This document shows positions 36,875-47,087 of a DNA stretch of 62,491 nucleotides, one piece after another (positions within the stretch are counted from its first letter, which is position 1; every line of letters starts with the position of its first letter). The DNA is from an uncultured Dorea sp. (lineage in GTDB: Bacteria > Bacillota > Clostridia > Lachnospirales > Lachnospiraceae): the NCBI GenBank assembly GCA_910586965.1, contig CAJUMF010000020.1, forward strand, positions 1 through 62,491, read 5' to 3'. The notes under the pieces are model-generated. The model was not told the origin of the DNA and searched no databases. It saw only the letters and a list, made by a program, of their open reading frames with translations. Made by a program: the position numbers and the translations under genes.

Positions 36875-38245
36875 ATGAAAAATCTTACTCTGGAAAATAT
36901 TACAAAAGCCTGCCGCGGCACTTATCACGGCGACCCTTCGCGGCTGTCACTGGAAGCCGAAGGTGTCGTCATTGACAGCCGAAAAGTAGAAAAGAACTAT
37001 CTATTTGTAGCCATTGACGGCGAAAAAGTCAATGCTCATAAGTTTATCCCGGACACCGTTGAAAAAGGTGCGCTGTGTGTCGTCTCCCATGAAGATTTAG
37101 GTGAGACAGATTATCCGTATATCCTTGTGGAATCTACCGGGCAGGCGCTTCTCGATATCGCCAAACTCTACCGGGATTCCTTTGATGTGAAGGTAGTGGG
37201 GATTACCGGAAGTGCAGGCAAGACCAGCACCAAGGAGATGATCGCCTCTGTCCTTGCCCAGAAATACAACGTACACAAAACTCTCGGCAACTTTAACAAT
37301 GAATGGGGTCTTCCGATTACAATCTTCGAGATGAATGAGTCCCATGAGATTGCCATTCTTGAGATGGGAGTTAATCATTTCGGCGAGATGCGCCGGCTTT
37401 CTTCTGTCGCAAGCCCGGATATCTGCGTGATCACCAACATCGGTGTGGCACATCTTGAATTTTTCAAGACGAGGGAGGGCATCTTCCAGGAGAAATCCCA
37501 GATGATCCAGGACATGAAAAACGGCGGGACGATTATTTTAAACGGTGACGATGATCTGCTTGCAAGGATGGGGCCGGTAAAAGGTGTAGACCCGGTATTC
37601 TTTGGGATCAGTGATGAATGTGAGTTTTACGCCTCGGACCTTAAGTCTGCCGGGCTTAAAGGAACCAGTTGTATCCTCCATCTTCCCTCGGGGGAGAGTT
37701 TCCAATGTCTTGTCCCTCTTCCGGGTATCCATATGGTATCCAATGCACTGGCCGGAGCGGCAGTCGGATATTCCCTGGGACTTACCTCAGAAGAGATCAA
37801 ACGGGGAATTGAGACTCTTCCTTCCATCCCCGGGCGCAACCACATCATCTCCACCGATCGGCTTGTTATCCTGGATGATTGCTACAATGCCAATCCCATC
37901 TCTACAAATGCTGCCATCGATGTACTGACCATGGCTATCGGCCGCAAAGTCGCGGTCCTTGGAACGATGGGCGAGCTGGGGAATAACGAAGAGCAGCTCC
38001 ACTTCGACACGGGCGCTTACGCCGCCAAACAGGGCATCGACCTTGTGTGCGGAATCGGGAGGTTAGGAAAGGCGATTGCTGAGGGTGCTTCTGGTTTTGA
38101 AAAAACGGAAGCTCTTTGGTTCAATACAAAAGAAGATTTCCTGTCTGCTATGAAGGATATCATCCATGAAGGGGACAATGTACTGGTCAAAGCTTCCCAC
38201 GGGATGAACTTCCCGGAGCTTGTAGAAGCGTTAAAGAATCTGTAG
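36875..38245 (+). CDS. murF: UDP-N-acetylmuramoyl-tripeptide--D-alanyl-D-alanine ligase
   Basis: 456 residues. Mur ligase domains in order: N-terminal UDP site (GVVIDSRKV), central ATPase with GITGSAGKTSTKEMI and ILEMGVNHFGEM, and C-terminal LDDCYNANPIS. Adds D-Ala-D-Ala to the peptidoglycan precursor in the cytoplasm. Confidence 0.95.
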   Translation: MKNLTLENITKACRGTYHGDPSRLSLEAEGVVIDSRKVEKNYLFVAIDGEKVNAHKFIPDTVEKGALCVVSHEDLGETDYPYILVESTGQALLDIAKLYRDSFDVKVVGITGSAGKTSTKEMIASVLAQKYNVHKTLGNFNNEWGLPITIFEMNESHEIAILEMGVNHFGEMRRLSSVASPDICVITNIGVAHLEFFKTREGIFQEKSQMIQDMKNGGTIILNGDDDLLARMGPVKGVDPVFFGISDECEFYASDLKSAGLKGTSCILHLPSGESFQCLVPLPGIHMVSNALAGAAVGYSLGLTSEEIKRGIETLPSIPGRNHIISTDRLVILDDCYNANPISTNAAIDVLTMAIGRKVAVLGTMGELGNNEEQLHFDTGAYAAKQGIDLVCGIGRLGKAIAEGASGFEKTEALWFNTKEDFLSAMKDIIHEGDNVLVKASHGMNFPELVEALKNL

Positions 38246-38247
38246 AC

Positions 38248-38300
38248 TAAAAATACACCGGACTTACCTGTTCTTTACAGGAAAATCCGGTGTATATATT
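38248..38300. terminator. Bidirectional terminator between murF and the V-ATPase operon
   Basis: ATACACCGGA/TCCGGTGTAT stem (38253-38262 with 38286-38295) with an inner CCTGT/ACAGG stem, between convergent genes. Confidence 0.82.
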
Positions 38301-38304
38301 TTGA

Positions 38305-38964
38305 TTATTCTCTCTCGCTATAATGATGCGCTTCCTCAAGCATCATATCTTTTACTTTCATCAGACGAATCTGTGAGCTTCTCTCATTCTCGTCCAGTTT
38401 CATCGTAATATACTTGATCGTTGCCTGAGCATCCGGAATCGTCACATGCTCCAGCGCATTTACACGGCGTCTTGTCTTCTCGATCTCCGCCGCCATAAGC
38501 TGGCACGCTTTTTCCGTCTCCGCAAGTCTTAACATATCCGGCAGGATATCTGCCAATGACTTTACCGCACCGTCAAGGTCGCTGGACGTAAACGCAAATC
38601 CATAAGAATAGATATCATTCACATCCGCAGTCCTTGTCGTCGTATTAAAAACCGGGATATTAACACTCATGACATTCTTCTGTCCTGCCTCAAGGTTAAC
38701 CTCCTGTTTCGGTGCCATCAATGCCGTATTCAGCGTAGCTTCATCCATTCCGGCTTTCGCTATGACAAAATTCTTGTTCGCAGAGAGGATTCCGGCTTCT
38801 ACCTTCTGGCGCAGCGCCATATTCTCCTTAACCAACTCTAAGAACTGACGCATCAGCTCGTCACGCTTATCCTTAAGGAGCTTATGCCCTCTTCTGGCAG
38901 TGACAAGCTTTCTCTTCGTCTTGGTCAGCTCCATACGGGTAGGAGTAATCTGTTTAGATGCCAT
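38305..38964 (-). CDS. ntpD: V-type ATP synthase subunit D
   Basis: 219 residues; ITPTRMELTKTKRKLVTARRGHKLLKDKRDEL is the family N-terminus. Long antiparallel helices make the central rotor stalk. Last gene of the ATPase operon. Confidence 0.94.
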   Translation of the reverse strand: MASKQITPTRMELTKTKRKLVTARRGHKLLKDKRDELMRQFLELVKENMALRQKVEAGILSANKNFVIAKAGMDEATLNTALMAPKQEVNLEAGQKNVMSVNIPVFNTTTRTADVNDIYSYGFAFTSSDLDGAVKSLADILPDMLRLAETEKACQLMAAEIEKTRRRVNALEHVTIPDAQATIKYITMKLDENERSSQIRLMKVKDMMLEEAHHYSERE

Positions 38965-38976
38965 CCCTTAACCTCC

Positions 38977-40350
38977 TTACTGCTTTCCGTAGTATTCATC
39001 TAAGAACTTGTCGTCGATACGTTTAAGCTCTGCTCTCGGCAGCATGGAAAGAAGTTTCCATCCGATGGAAAGCGTCTCCTCGATGGAGCGGTCATTGGTA
39101 TAGCCCTGGGATACATATTCTTTCTCAAAGGCCTCCGCAAACTCTGCGTACTTAAGGTCAATCTCTGTCAGAGCCGCCTCGCCAAGGATTGTCATAAGCT
39201 CTTTCGCGTCTTTTCCGCGGGAGTAAGCCGCAAACAACTGGTTCATGGTGTTGGCATGGTCTGCCCTTGTCTTGCCCTCTCCGATACCTTTATCTTTCAG
39301 ACGGGAAAGTGACGGCAGTACGTCGATTGGCGGCTGCAGGCCCTTTCGGTACAGCTCACGGCTTAAGATTACCTGTCCCTCGGTAATGTATCCGGTAAGG
39401 TCAGGAATCGGATGAGTCTTATCATCCTCCGGCATGGTCAGAATCGGAATCATGGTGATACTTCCGTTCTTTCCTCTCTGACGTCCGGCCCTCTCATACA
39501 TCGTCGCAAGGTCCGTATACATATATCCCGGATAGCCGCGGCGTCCCGGAACTTCCTTCTTCGCTGCGGAAATCTCGCGGAGCGCGTCTGCGTAGTTGGT
39601 AATATCGGTAAGGATTACAAGTACATGCATATCCTTCTCAAATGCAAGATACTCTGCTGCGGTAAGCGCCATACGAGGTGTAGAAATACGCTCTACCGCC
39701 GGGTCATTCGCCAGGTTGATGAACAGTACCGTCCTGTCAATCGCTCCCGTCTCCTTAAAGGACTCGATAAAATAGTTGGACTCCTCGAAGGTAATACCCA
39801 TGGCTGCAAATACAACGGCGAAGTTCTCATCCGTTCCGCGTACCTTTGCCTGTCTTGCAATCTGCGCCGCAAGCTGTGAGTGAGGCAGACCGGAACAGGA
39901 AAAGATTGGCAGTTTCTGCCCGCGGACCAGCGTATTCAGCCCGTCAATAGCAGATACGCCTGTCTGGATAAACTCCTCAGGGTAAACCCTTGCCGCCGGG
40001 TTCATCGGCAGACCGTTAATGTCTCTTCTCTCCTCCGGAAGTATCTCCGGCCCATCGTCAATCGGGCGTCCAAGTCCGTCAAAGACACGGCCGAGCATAT
40101 CGCCGGATACGCCAAGCTCCATGCTCCGTCCAAGGAAACGCACCTTGCTGTTGCTTAAGTTAATACCTGCTGCATTTTCATAGAGCTGCACGACTACGTC
40201 GCTGCCGTCTACCTCAAGTACCTTGCAGCGGCGTCTCTCCCCGTTAGCAAGCTCAATCTCTCCAAGTTCATCAAATGCGACGCCTTCTACACCCTTTACC
40301 ATCATCAGCGGTCCGGCAACTTCCTGTATGGTTCTGTATTCTTTTGGCAT
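38977..40350 (-). CDS. ntpB: V-type ATP synthase subunit B
   Basis: 457 residues, regulatory non-catalytic subunit of the head. No Walker A (SGLPHSQLAAQIARQ in its place), FAAMGITFEESNYF and YPGYMYTDLATMYERAGR are diagnostic. The ATG overlaps the stop of subunit A (TAATG). Confidence 0.95.
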   Translation of the reverse strand: MPKEYRTIQEVAGPLMMVKGVEGVAFDELGEIELANGERRRCKVLEVDGSDVVVQLYENAAGINLSNSKVRFLGRSMELGVSGDMLGRVFDGLGRPIDDGPEILPEERRDINGLPMNPAARVYPEEFIQTGVSAIDGLNTLVRGQKLPIFSCSGLPHSQLAAQIARQAKVRGTDENFAVVFAAMGITFEESNYFIESFKETGAIDRTVLFINLANDPAVERISTPRMALTAAEYLAFEKDMHVLVILTDITNYADALREISAAKKEVPGRRGYPGYMYTDLATMYERAGRQRGKNGSITMIPILTMPEDDKTHPIPDLTGYITEGQVILSRELYRKGLQPPIDVLPSLSRLKDKGIGEGKTRADHANTMNQLFAAYSRGKDAKELMTILGEAALTEIDLKYAEFAEAFEKEYVSQGYTNDRSIEETLSIGWKLLSMLPRAELKRIDDKFLDEYYGKQ

Positions 40351-42119
40351 TAGAAGTCCTCCTTCCCGAATGTATTGGCAATCTCTGCGCCTAATTCATT
40401 CATGATCTTTTCATACTCTGTCTCAATATTCTCGGTAGTTGTATATTTGTAACGTCCGATTCTCTCTCTTACATTCATCACAAGCAGTTCCTTCATGGAC
40501 GCGCCCTTATTTAAGGCCTCTGTCGCCTGCTCGTAGAAGGCAAGTACCAGTTTCATCATCAGATACTGCTTTCTGAGCGGTGTGTAGGTGTCTACTTCGT
40601 GGAAAGAGTTCTGGTGCAAGAAGTCCTCACGGATGGACCTTGCCGCCTCCATCTTCAGGCGGTCGCCCGGTGAAAGCGCATCCATACCTACCATCTGCAC
40701 GATTTCTTCCAGAGCTGCCTCCTCAGTCAGAAGGCTCATCATCTTCTGGCGGTCTTCCATCCAGTCCTCCGCAACGGTTCCGTTGAACCAGTCATGCATA
40801 TTGTCAAGATACAGAGAGTAGCTGGTCAGCCAGTTGATGGCCGGGAAGTGCCTCTTGTATGCAAGTGCCGCATCCAGTCCCCAGAACACCTTAACGATAC
40901 GAAGCGTCGCCTGGGATACCGGCTCGGAAGTATCGCCGCCCGGAGGAGATACGGCTCCGATTACGGAAAGCGCACCCTCTCTTCCTTCTTTTCCGAGGGA
41001 GATTACGCGTCCTGCCCTCTCATAGAACTCTGCAAGACGGGAACCGAGGTAAGCCGGGTAACCTTCCTCACCTGGCATCTCCTCGAGACGTCCGGACATC
41101 TCACGCAGCGCCTCCGCCCAACGGGACGTAGAGTCTGCCATCAGTGCCACGGAATACCCCATATCACGGAAATACTCTGCAATCGTAATACCTGTATAGA
41201 TAGATGCCTCACGGGCTGCGAAAGGCATATCCGATGTGTTGGCAATCAGAACGGTTCTTTCCATAAGAGAACGGCCTGTCTTCGGGTCTTTAAGTTCCGG
41301 GAACTCATTAAGAACGTCCGTCATCTCATTTCCACGCTCGCCGCATCCGATATATACAACGATGTCGGCTTCCGCCCATTTCGCAAGCTGATGCTGGATA
41401 ACAGTCTTTCCGCTTCCGAATGGTCCCGGAACGGCTGCAACACCGCCCTTTGCAATTGGGAAGAATGTGTCAACGACACGCTGTCCTGTTACAAGCGGAG
41501 CGTCAAGAGGCAGTTTTTTCACATACGGACGACCTTTACGGACCGGCCATTTCTGCATCATGGAAATCTCTTTATCGCCGTCTTTTGTCGTGATTACCGC
41601 AACCGTTTCCTCCACGGTAAACTCACCTGACTTAATCTCTTTTACGGTACCCTCTACTCCGTAAGGCACCATAATCTTCTGTGTGACAACCGCAGTCTCC
41701 TGGACAGTGCCAAGGACATCGCCTGGCTCCACGTCCTCCCCTGCTTTTGCCACCGGGACAAACTCCCACTTCTTATCTCTTTTAAGGGAAGCAACCTCAA
41801 CACCGCGCTGTAAGTTGTTTCCGGAAACTTTCATAATGTCATCGAGCGGACGCTGGATACCATCGTAAATGCTGGTGATAAGCCCAGGCCCAAGTTCAAC
41901 GGACATCGGCGCACCTGTTGATTCCACCGGCTCGCCGGGGCCAAGGCCCGATGTCTCCTCATATACCTGGATGGATGCCTCGTCTCCGTGCATCTCGATG
42001 ATTTCTCCGATCAGACGCTGTTTACTAACACGTACAACGTCAGACATATTGGCATCACGCATACCTGACGCGATGACCAAAGGTCCTGCTACTTTTTTAA
42101 TCGTACCTGTACTATTCAT
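40350..42119 (-). CDS. ntpA: V-type ATP synthase subunit A (catalytic)
   Basis: 589 residues. P-loop GPFGSGKTVIQHQ, VYIGCGERGNEMTDV, and the extra non-homologous region (about 110-200) that separates V-type A from F-type beta subunits. Three copies alternate with B in the head. Confidence 0.95.
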   Translation of the reverse strand: MNSTGTIKKVAGPLVIASGMRDANMSDVVRVSKQRLIGEIIEMHGDEASIQVYEETSGLGPGEPVESTGAPMSVELGPGLITSIYDGIQRPLDDIMKVSGNNLQRGVEVASLKRDKKWEFVPVAKAGEDVEPGDVLGTVQETAVVTQKIMVPYGVEGTVKEIKSGEFTVEETVAVITTKDGDKEISMMQKWPVRKGRPYVKKLPLDAPLVTGQRVVDTFFPIAKGGVAAVPGPFGSGKTVIQHQLAKWAEADIVVYIGCGERGNEMTDVLNEFPELKDPKTGRSLMERTVLIANTSDMPFAAREASIYTGITIAEYFRDMGYSVALMADSTSRWAEALREMSGRLEEMPGEEGYPAYLGSRLAEFYERAGRVISLGKEGREGALSVIGAVSPPGGDTSEPVSQATLRIVKVFWGLDAALAYKRHFPAINWLTSYSLYLDNMHDWFNGTVAEDWMEDRQKMMSLLTEEAALEEIVQMVGMDALSPGDRLKMEAARSIREDFLHQNSFHEVDTYTPLRKQYLMMKLVLAFYEQATEALNKGASMKELLVMNVRERIGRYKYTTTENIETEYEKIMNELGAEIANTFGKEDF

Positions 42120-42137
42120 TTGGACGAATAAACCTCC

Positions 42138-42458
42138 TTACTGGTTACTGAATAAGATATCGGAACCAACCGCAACCTCAACCGACTTCTTAACCCCCAA
42201 AATCCCGGCTCCCGTATTGCCCGAGATACCCGGAATCTGGATGATTGCCGGCATAAGCTGCTCCTGATACCTTGAAATCTCATGTTTAAGCTCTGCCGCC
42301 CAGGCCTCTGTAATATAGATAATGCCGTATCCGCCGCCTGCAAGCTTTGTGAGCGTCTCTGTAGCTTCTTCGTGGGTATTTACCGGAAACGTGTCAAGAC
42401 CCAGCGTAGCAAAGCCGTAGATACTGTCGTAATCGCCCAATACTGCAATCTTATACAT
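42138..42458 (-). CDS. ntpG: V-type ATP synthase subunit F
   Basis: 106 residues: AVLGDYDSIYGFATLGLDTFPV start, GIIYITEAWA mid-strand, IIQIPG near the end. Rotor-stalk subunit that contacts D. Overlaps the C-subunit gene by eight bases. Confidence 0.92.
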   Translation of the reverse strand: MYKIAVLGDYDSIYGFATLGLDTFPVNTHEEATETLTKLAGGGYGIIYITEAWAAELKHEISRYQEQLMPAIIQIPGISGNTGAGILGVKKSVEVAVGSDILFSNQ

Positions 42459-43419
42459 ACATCTCCCTTACCCTTTCCCGGATGGAATCATCCGGCAGTT
42501 CGTTAAGCTTGCCGGAAAGTATGATCCGCACCGTTTTGATTTCATTCTGTCTTGCAATTACATAGGCAATCACAGGCCCGATTGTAAATGCATTGTATTT
42601 CTGGGGACTAATGGTCTGGATGATGCGGTTGTCACACCACCGCTCAAATGCGGACGGCGAGGTACGAAGTGCCTCCGCCCCTTCTGCATATGCAGTCCCG
42701 AGCAGATATTCACTGATCGCATCCGCTCCGGCAAGTGCCGCTTTTGAAAGCTGATCTACGCTGACACTTGCGCACTCAGCCATTGCCCGCTTCATAAATT
42801 CAATTGATTTTGCGGTTTTCTGTGACCTGACGGCAATCTTGATATCGGCCACTGCCACCGTGGATTCGGCATAATCCCGGATGATCGGCACATCCGATGC
42901 CTTACCCGCCTGGTAGATCGCATCAAGCGCTGCCTTGTCAATGATCACATCGCACAACTGACCGTCTCTTGTGTGAAGAAGTGTCTCATATGCCTCCTGA
43001 GCCGCACCCTGCATGTGTGCGGGAAGCTTTCCGAAGTCACGCTCTTTTATGATCTCAAGCATGACACTGCCCGGAATGGACACATCTTCATAAAAAATGT
43101 GCCTGTTCTTTTCCTCCGTACACACTTCCTTGATTGCAGCTTTAAGGTTATGATAAAGTTTTGGATAGGAAAGAACGTCAAAATTCTTCATATCTATCGA
43201 AAGCTCTTTCACAACCTCCCAGATCTTTTCTTCCTCTCTGGTCAGTATTGCTTCTGCATTACCTGATGTCTCACTGTCTCCCCAGCCCTTCTCTTCCAGA
43301 AACTGCAGGCACTGCTCATAACTCTGGCATGCAATAAGCTGGTCTATGGTGCTGCCGGAAAACAAGGAAACTTCCAAAGCCCGTATGCGTGCAACCGCGT
43401 AAGTATACTGTTCACTCAT
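42451..43419 (-). CDS. ntpC: V-type ATP synthase subunit C
   Basis: 322 residues from ATG 43419 (GGAGGAG upstream; the longer frame to 43440 runs into the E gene). All-helical funnel protein of the V0 type (YTYAVARIRALEVSLFSG; IGPVIAYVIARQNEIKTVRIILSGK) that links the rotor stalk to the membrane ring. Confidence 0.92.
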   Translation of the reverse strand: MSEQYTYAVARIRALEVSLFSGSTIDQLIACQSYEQCLQFLEEKGWGDSETSGNAEAILTREEEKIWEVVKELSIDMKNFDVLSYPKLYHNLKAAIKEVCTEEKNRHIFYEDVSIPGSVMLEIIKERDFGKLPAHMQGAAQEAYETLLHTRDGQLCDVIIDKAALDAIYQAGKASDVPIIRDYAESTVAVADIKIAVRSQKTAKSIEFMKRAMAECASVSVDQLSKAALAGADAISEYLLGTAYAEGAEALRTSPSAFERWCDNRIIQTISPQKYNAFTIGPVIAYVIARQNEIKTVRIILSGKLNELPDDSIRERVREMYV

Positions 43420-43439
43420 GTAACTCCTCCTACTTTGCA

Positions 43440-44033
43440 CTATGAAAATAATATACGATAAACTTTGTCAGATAACTCATCTCTCTTTGCATCAAACATT
43501 GCCCTTAATGTACAGTTCTCTTCAATACCGCCATAGGCAAGGATGAATCCATTCTCAATGTTTCTGCCCTCTTTGGATATCTTAAGGCTTCCGCCTTTTT
43601 TCTTTGCAGCCTCTTCTACTTTGCCCGCAAATCCCTCAGGCAACTTGGAAAGGTCAGCAGGTGAAAAGAAGATCTCTCCCTCCTGCGGCTCAGCATATTT
43701 ATCGAGCATCTTAAGGAGCGTAGCAAAATATTCATTCTTCTCCATACTCTCTACGGAACTGTATGCCTTGTCTAAAACCGCAGCGATCATCTCCTGCTTT
43801 GCAGCAAGAATCTTCGTCCTTCTCTGCAGATCATTAGAAGACACCACGCGCTCCTTATAACTGGCAACTGCCCGCTCAGATTTCGCTGCAAAGCTGCTCT
43901 TACACTTTTCCGCCTCTGCTTTCGCCTCTGCAAGAATTTCTTCAGCCTCCGAGCGCGCCGCAGAAAGCTTCTTCTCGGCTGCGTCTCTGGCCTCATCCAA
44001 TATCTGGCTTTTCATCTTTTCTAATCCAGTCAT
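43440..44033 (-). CDS. ntpE: V-type ATP synthase subunit E
   Basis: 197 residues. N-terminal long coiled coil rich in Ala/Glu/Lys and a C-terminal globular part (GFILAYGGIEENCTLRAMFD). Peripheral stalk, paired with the 46629 product. Confidence 0.9.
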   Translation of the reverse strand: MTGLEKMKSQILDEARDAAEKKLSAARSEAEEILAEAKAEAEKCKSSFAAKSERAVASYKERVVSSNDLQRRTKILAAKQEMIAAVLDKAYSSVESMEKNEYFATLLKMLDKYAEPQEGEIFFSPADLSKLPEGFAGKVEEAAKKKGGSLKISKEGRNIENGFILAYGGIEENCTLRAMFDAKRDELSDKVYRILFS

Positions 44034-44099
44034 GGTCTTGCTCTCCTTATTAAATCTTAGTGAGGTTCTTTTGAACCTTAGTTTAATATGCTCCTATTC

Positions 44100-44585
44100 T
44101 TAAATCTGTACTGCATTTACAGCCAGAATAGAGATCAGAAGCGCCAGGATCGCATATGTCTCAACCATTGCCGGGAAAAGCATAGCTTTACCGAACTGAT
44201 CCGGCTTCTTAGCTACGATACCGATTGATGCTGCGGATGTCATTCCCTGATATTTACCGGAGATAAGTCCTACGATACCGATTGGCATACAAGCTGCAAG
44301 GATAAGAAGTCCTGTCTGCGGATCTAATGTTGCAGCGCCGCCGCCTAAGAGACCAACCTTGGATAATGTGATGAATCCAACAAGCAGACCATAGATTCCC
44401 TGTGTACCGGGAAGAAGCTGCATGATAAGTACCTTTGCGAATTTGCTCGGGTCCTCTGTTACAACTCCGGCTGCTGCCTGTCCGGCAATACCTACACCGA
44501 TCGCTGAGCCTGCTCCTGCAAGAAATACAGCTACTGCTGCGCCAAGTAACGCATAAACAAGTCCTAAATTACTCCAAATACTCAT
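44100..44585 (-). CDS. ntpK: V-type ATP synthase subunit K (proteolipid ring)
   Basis: 161 residues, two fused hairpins (four membrane helices). LLPGTQGIYG in helix 2, YQG in the third segment and MVETYAILALLIS with the single ion-binding Glu in helix 4. These match the L-x2-T-Q...Q...E sodium ligands of the Enterococcus hirae NtpK ring, so sodium is the likely coupling ion. Confidence 0.93.
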   Translation of the reverse strand: MSIWSNLGLVYALLGAAVAVFLAGAGSAIGVGIAGQAAAGVVTEDPSKFAKVLIMQLLPGTQGIYGLLVGFITLSKVGLLGGGAATLDPQTGLLILAACMPIGIVGLISGKYQGMTSAASIGIVAKKPDQFGKAMLFPAMVETYAILALLISILAVNAVQI

Positions 44586-46603
44586 GATAAAGTTTCCTCC
44601 TTAATATCTACATATTTTGTATCTGATTTGAATGGTTCAAAAGGTTTTCCTCCGCCTTCATAGAATTTACCGAAAAACTCTACAAACTGAAGACGGTTAG
44701 TATGAACGTACGCACCAAGCAGGTTGATTGCCAGATTCAGCGTATGCCCTACGATAAATACAATTAAAAATCCAATGATTCCCACAATGCCCTTTCCGAA
44801 CATGCTCCCCATCTGGTTGACAACAGATGCGATAACTCCCGTTGCAAGGCCAAGAGCCAGGAGTCGTGAGTAGGAAAGCACATCACTGAGCCATCCTGTG
44901 ATGTTATAGACATCATATGCTCCAAGCGCGATCCGAAGCGCCGGATTCTTATTCTCTCTTCCCGACATCAGCACAAGGCCGACAACACCGATGATCGCCA
45001 GGGCTTTCGCCAGCATGTTAAGGAACGGCGGAAATGTAATCTTAGCCTGCGCAATAGATGCAAAGATATCTGTCGGTATCAGCATCAAAAGCAAGCCGAT
45101 AAGGAACGCATACCACAAAACAACATCGCAGAAGAAGTCAAGGGGTTTACCATCCTTAAGAAGCATATAACCCTTGATCCCAAGTCCCACAAACAGGTGG
45201 ACAACTCCGAATGCCAGTGAATATACCAACAGCCTCATCGGGTCATTCAGCGGTATAAACCAAAGTGCAGGCACGGTAACCGTCTTCCCGAAAAATGTAC
45301 CCGATACGATATCTACCACATTGCCGAAATATCCGCCGAACAAGACTCCCCACACAAGCGTAGAGATACCGCAGAACATGAACATCTTAATAGACTTATA
45401 CATGCCCGCCCCCATCCTCGGGTACTTCTTAAGCACGACAAAACATGCAACAGCGATGATCGCACCATATGCAGCGTCGGATAACATCATTCCGAAGAAG
45501 AACACATAGAAGAAAGACATGATCGTCGTCGGATCAAACTCTCCTTTATGCGGCAGTCCATAAGACTCAAGAACACCTTCCATACTGGAAGAAAATCCAT
45601 TATTCTTTAAGATTGTCGGCGGTTCTTCATCTTCTTTTAAATCTTCAACATCAATGACACAGTCATAAACTTCACCAATAGCCTTTTTTACTGCATCTAC
45701 GGCCTTTACAGGAATATAGCCGCTCACAACAAAGGTTCTCTGGGATTGTGGAAGAGTTCCGAGGATCTCATACTTGGCTGCCCTCATGCGGAAGTAATCG
45801 CCTATAATCTTCAAATCCTCCCTACACGAAGTAAGCGTGCGAATCTCTTCCTCTTTGTTTGAAATCTCATTATTCAGTTTTTTAATCTCTGCTTCAAGGT
45901 CTGCCTTCTTCTCGGCGGGCTTCTTATCCACAACCTGTGAAGGTCTTGCAAACCCTGCTGCCCTAAGCGCTTCCTCTACCGCTGTCTCATCTTCCCGCAG
46001 ACAAAAAACAACCAGATAAGTCGCATCTTTGTCAGTCCGGATGATCTCCACATCGACGGCATCTACCGCCTGGGCATGTGTAGCAATCTTAGCGTAAACC
46101 GCATCTTGCGCCGTATCGGCGGCCATCGTTCCCAAAAGCATCGCTACTTTGTCCGTACCGGTATAATTCATCGGCACATCCAAATTAAGCCACGGACTTA
46201 ACGACTCTATCTGATTAGACAATTTCAGAATATTCGCTTTGTTCTCTGCTATCTCTTTATTCAATGCAACAAGCGTATCCGCTTTTGAAATGATCGTCTC
46301 TCTCGCCGCAACTGTATTGTCGAACTTCTTCTTCCCGATCAGTGCTTTCCCTTCGAGACTTGACAGCAGTGATTGCTTCTGGGGCGCGTAAGAATCAAGA
46401 ATCGCCAGCGCATTCTCAGAAAGCTGCGCTTTCTTTTCGAATCCAACTCTGGCATTCTGCGTATCCATCTTTTCAAATCCGTCATCCCCATCGGCAATCT
46501 GGTTCATCTCTATGACACCCATAGACTGAAGATTTTCTAAGATGGCCTTACGGTCTCGCTTTAGTGCGCAGATACTAATTCTTTGCATCTGCAATACTGC
46601 CAT
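44582..46603 (-). CDS. ntpI: V-type ATP synthase subunit I
   Basis: 673 residues. Cytoplasmic N-terminal half with coiled coils, then about seven membrane helices from residue 370 on. The ion-path helices are around SRLLALGLATGVIASVVNQ and AINLLGAYVHTNRLQFVEFFGKFYEGGG. Stator subunit a/I. Stop overlaps the K start (ATGA). Confidence 0.94.
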   Translation of the reverse strand: MAVLQMQRISICALKRDRKAILENLQSMGVIEMNQIADGDDGFEKMDTQNARVGFEKKAQLSENALAILDSYAPQKQSLLSSLEGKALIGKKKFDNTVAARETIISKADTLVALNKEIAENKANILKLSNQIESLSPWLNLDVPMNYTGTDKVAMLLGTMAADTAQDAVYAKIATHAQAVDAVDVEIIRTDKDATYLVVFCLREDETAVEEALRAAGFARPSQVVDKKPAEKKADLEAEIKKLNNEISNKEEEIRTLTSCREDLKIIGDYFRMRAAKYEILGTLPQSQRTFVVSGYIPVKAVDAVKKAIGEVYDCVIDVEDLKEDEEPPTILKNNGFSSSMEGVLESYGLPHKGEFDPTTIMSFFYVFFFGMMLSDAAYGAIIAVACFVVLKKYPRMGAGMYKSIKMFMFCGISTLVWGVLFGGYFGNVVDIVSGTFFGKTVTVPALWFIPLNDPMRLLVYSLAFGVVHLFVGLGIKGYMLLKDGKPLDFFCDVVLWYAFLIGLLLMLIPTDIFASIAQAKITFPPFLNMLAKALAIIGVVGLVLMSGRENKNPALRIALGAYDVYNITGWLSDVLSYSRLLALGLATGVIASVVNQMGSMFGKGIVGIIGFLIVFIVGHTLNLAINLLGAYVHTNRLQFVEFFGKFYEGGGKPFEPFKSDTKYVDIKEETLS

Positions 46604-46628
46604 AGCCGTATCCCTCCTTTACCTTATT

Positions 46629-46937
46629 CTAAATTAATTCTGCAATCACAGAAGCTATTGCCTCTTCTTCCTTTAAGCTTGCAGTCTCTTTCAGGGTCGC
46701 AATCTCTGTATCTACTTTAGCCATAGCGTCAGAAATAGCCTTCTCCCCGATCTCTTTAGCTGCTTTCATGTCGGCATCTGCTTTTGCTTTTGCATCTGCT
46801 TCAGCCTGTTGTCTCAACTCTCCTGCACTTGCAGCAGCTTTTTCAAGGATTTCGGTACTTTCCAGGGCTGCTTCTTTGATGATCTTTTCAGCCTCCGTCT
46901 CCGTCTCCTTGATGGTTTTAATGGTCTCTTCTACCAT
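46629..46937 (-). CDS. ntpF: V-type ATP synthase subunit H/F (peripheral stalk coiled coil)
   Basis: 102 residues from ATG 46937 (a GTG at 46961 is also possible). Almost wholly coiled coil with Ala/Lys/Glu repeats, the pattern of stalk subunit G/H. First gene of the operon; a TATAAT box lies upstream near 46990. Confidence 0.82.
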   Translation of the reverse strand: MVEETIKTIKETETEAEKIIKEAALESTEILEKAAASAGELRQQAEADAKAKADADMKAAKEIGEKAISDAMAKVDTEIATLKETASLKEEEAIASVIAELI

Positions 46938-47087
46938 CGGCTCACCACCCCTCTCTTTCACCTAAAACCTTTCCTGCATGTTTGATTATAATATTATTTT
47001 ATCCGAAAGTCTACCAATTTATTGTAATTTTACACTTTTATGCCGTGTATTGTATTTAAAAATATACAAAATACCTAAAACCAGCAC

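Noticed and set aside
40794..41630. 278-codon plus-strand frame
   Set aside because: Antisense to V-ATPase subunit A.
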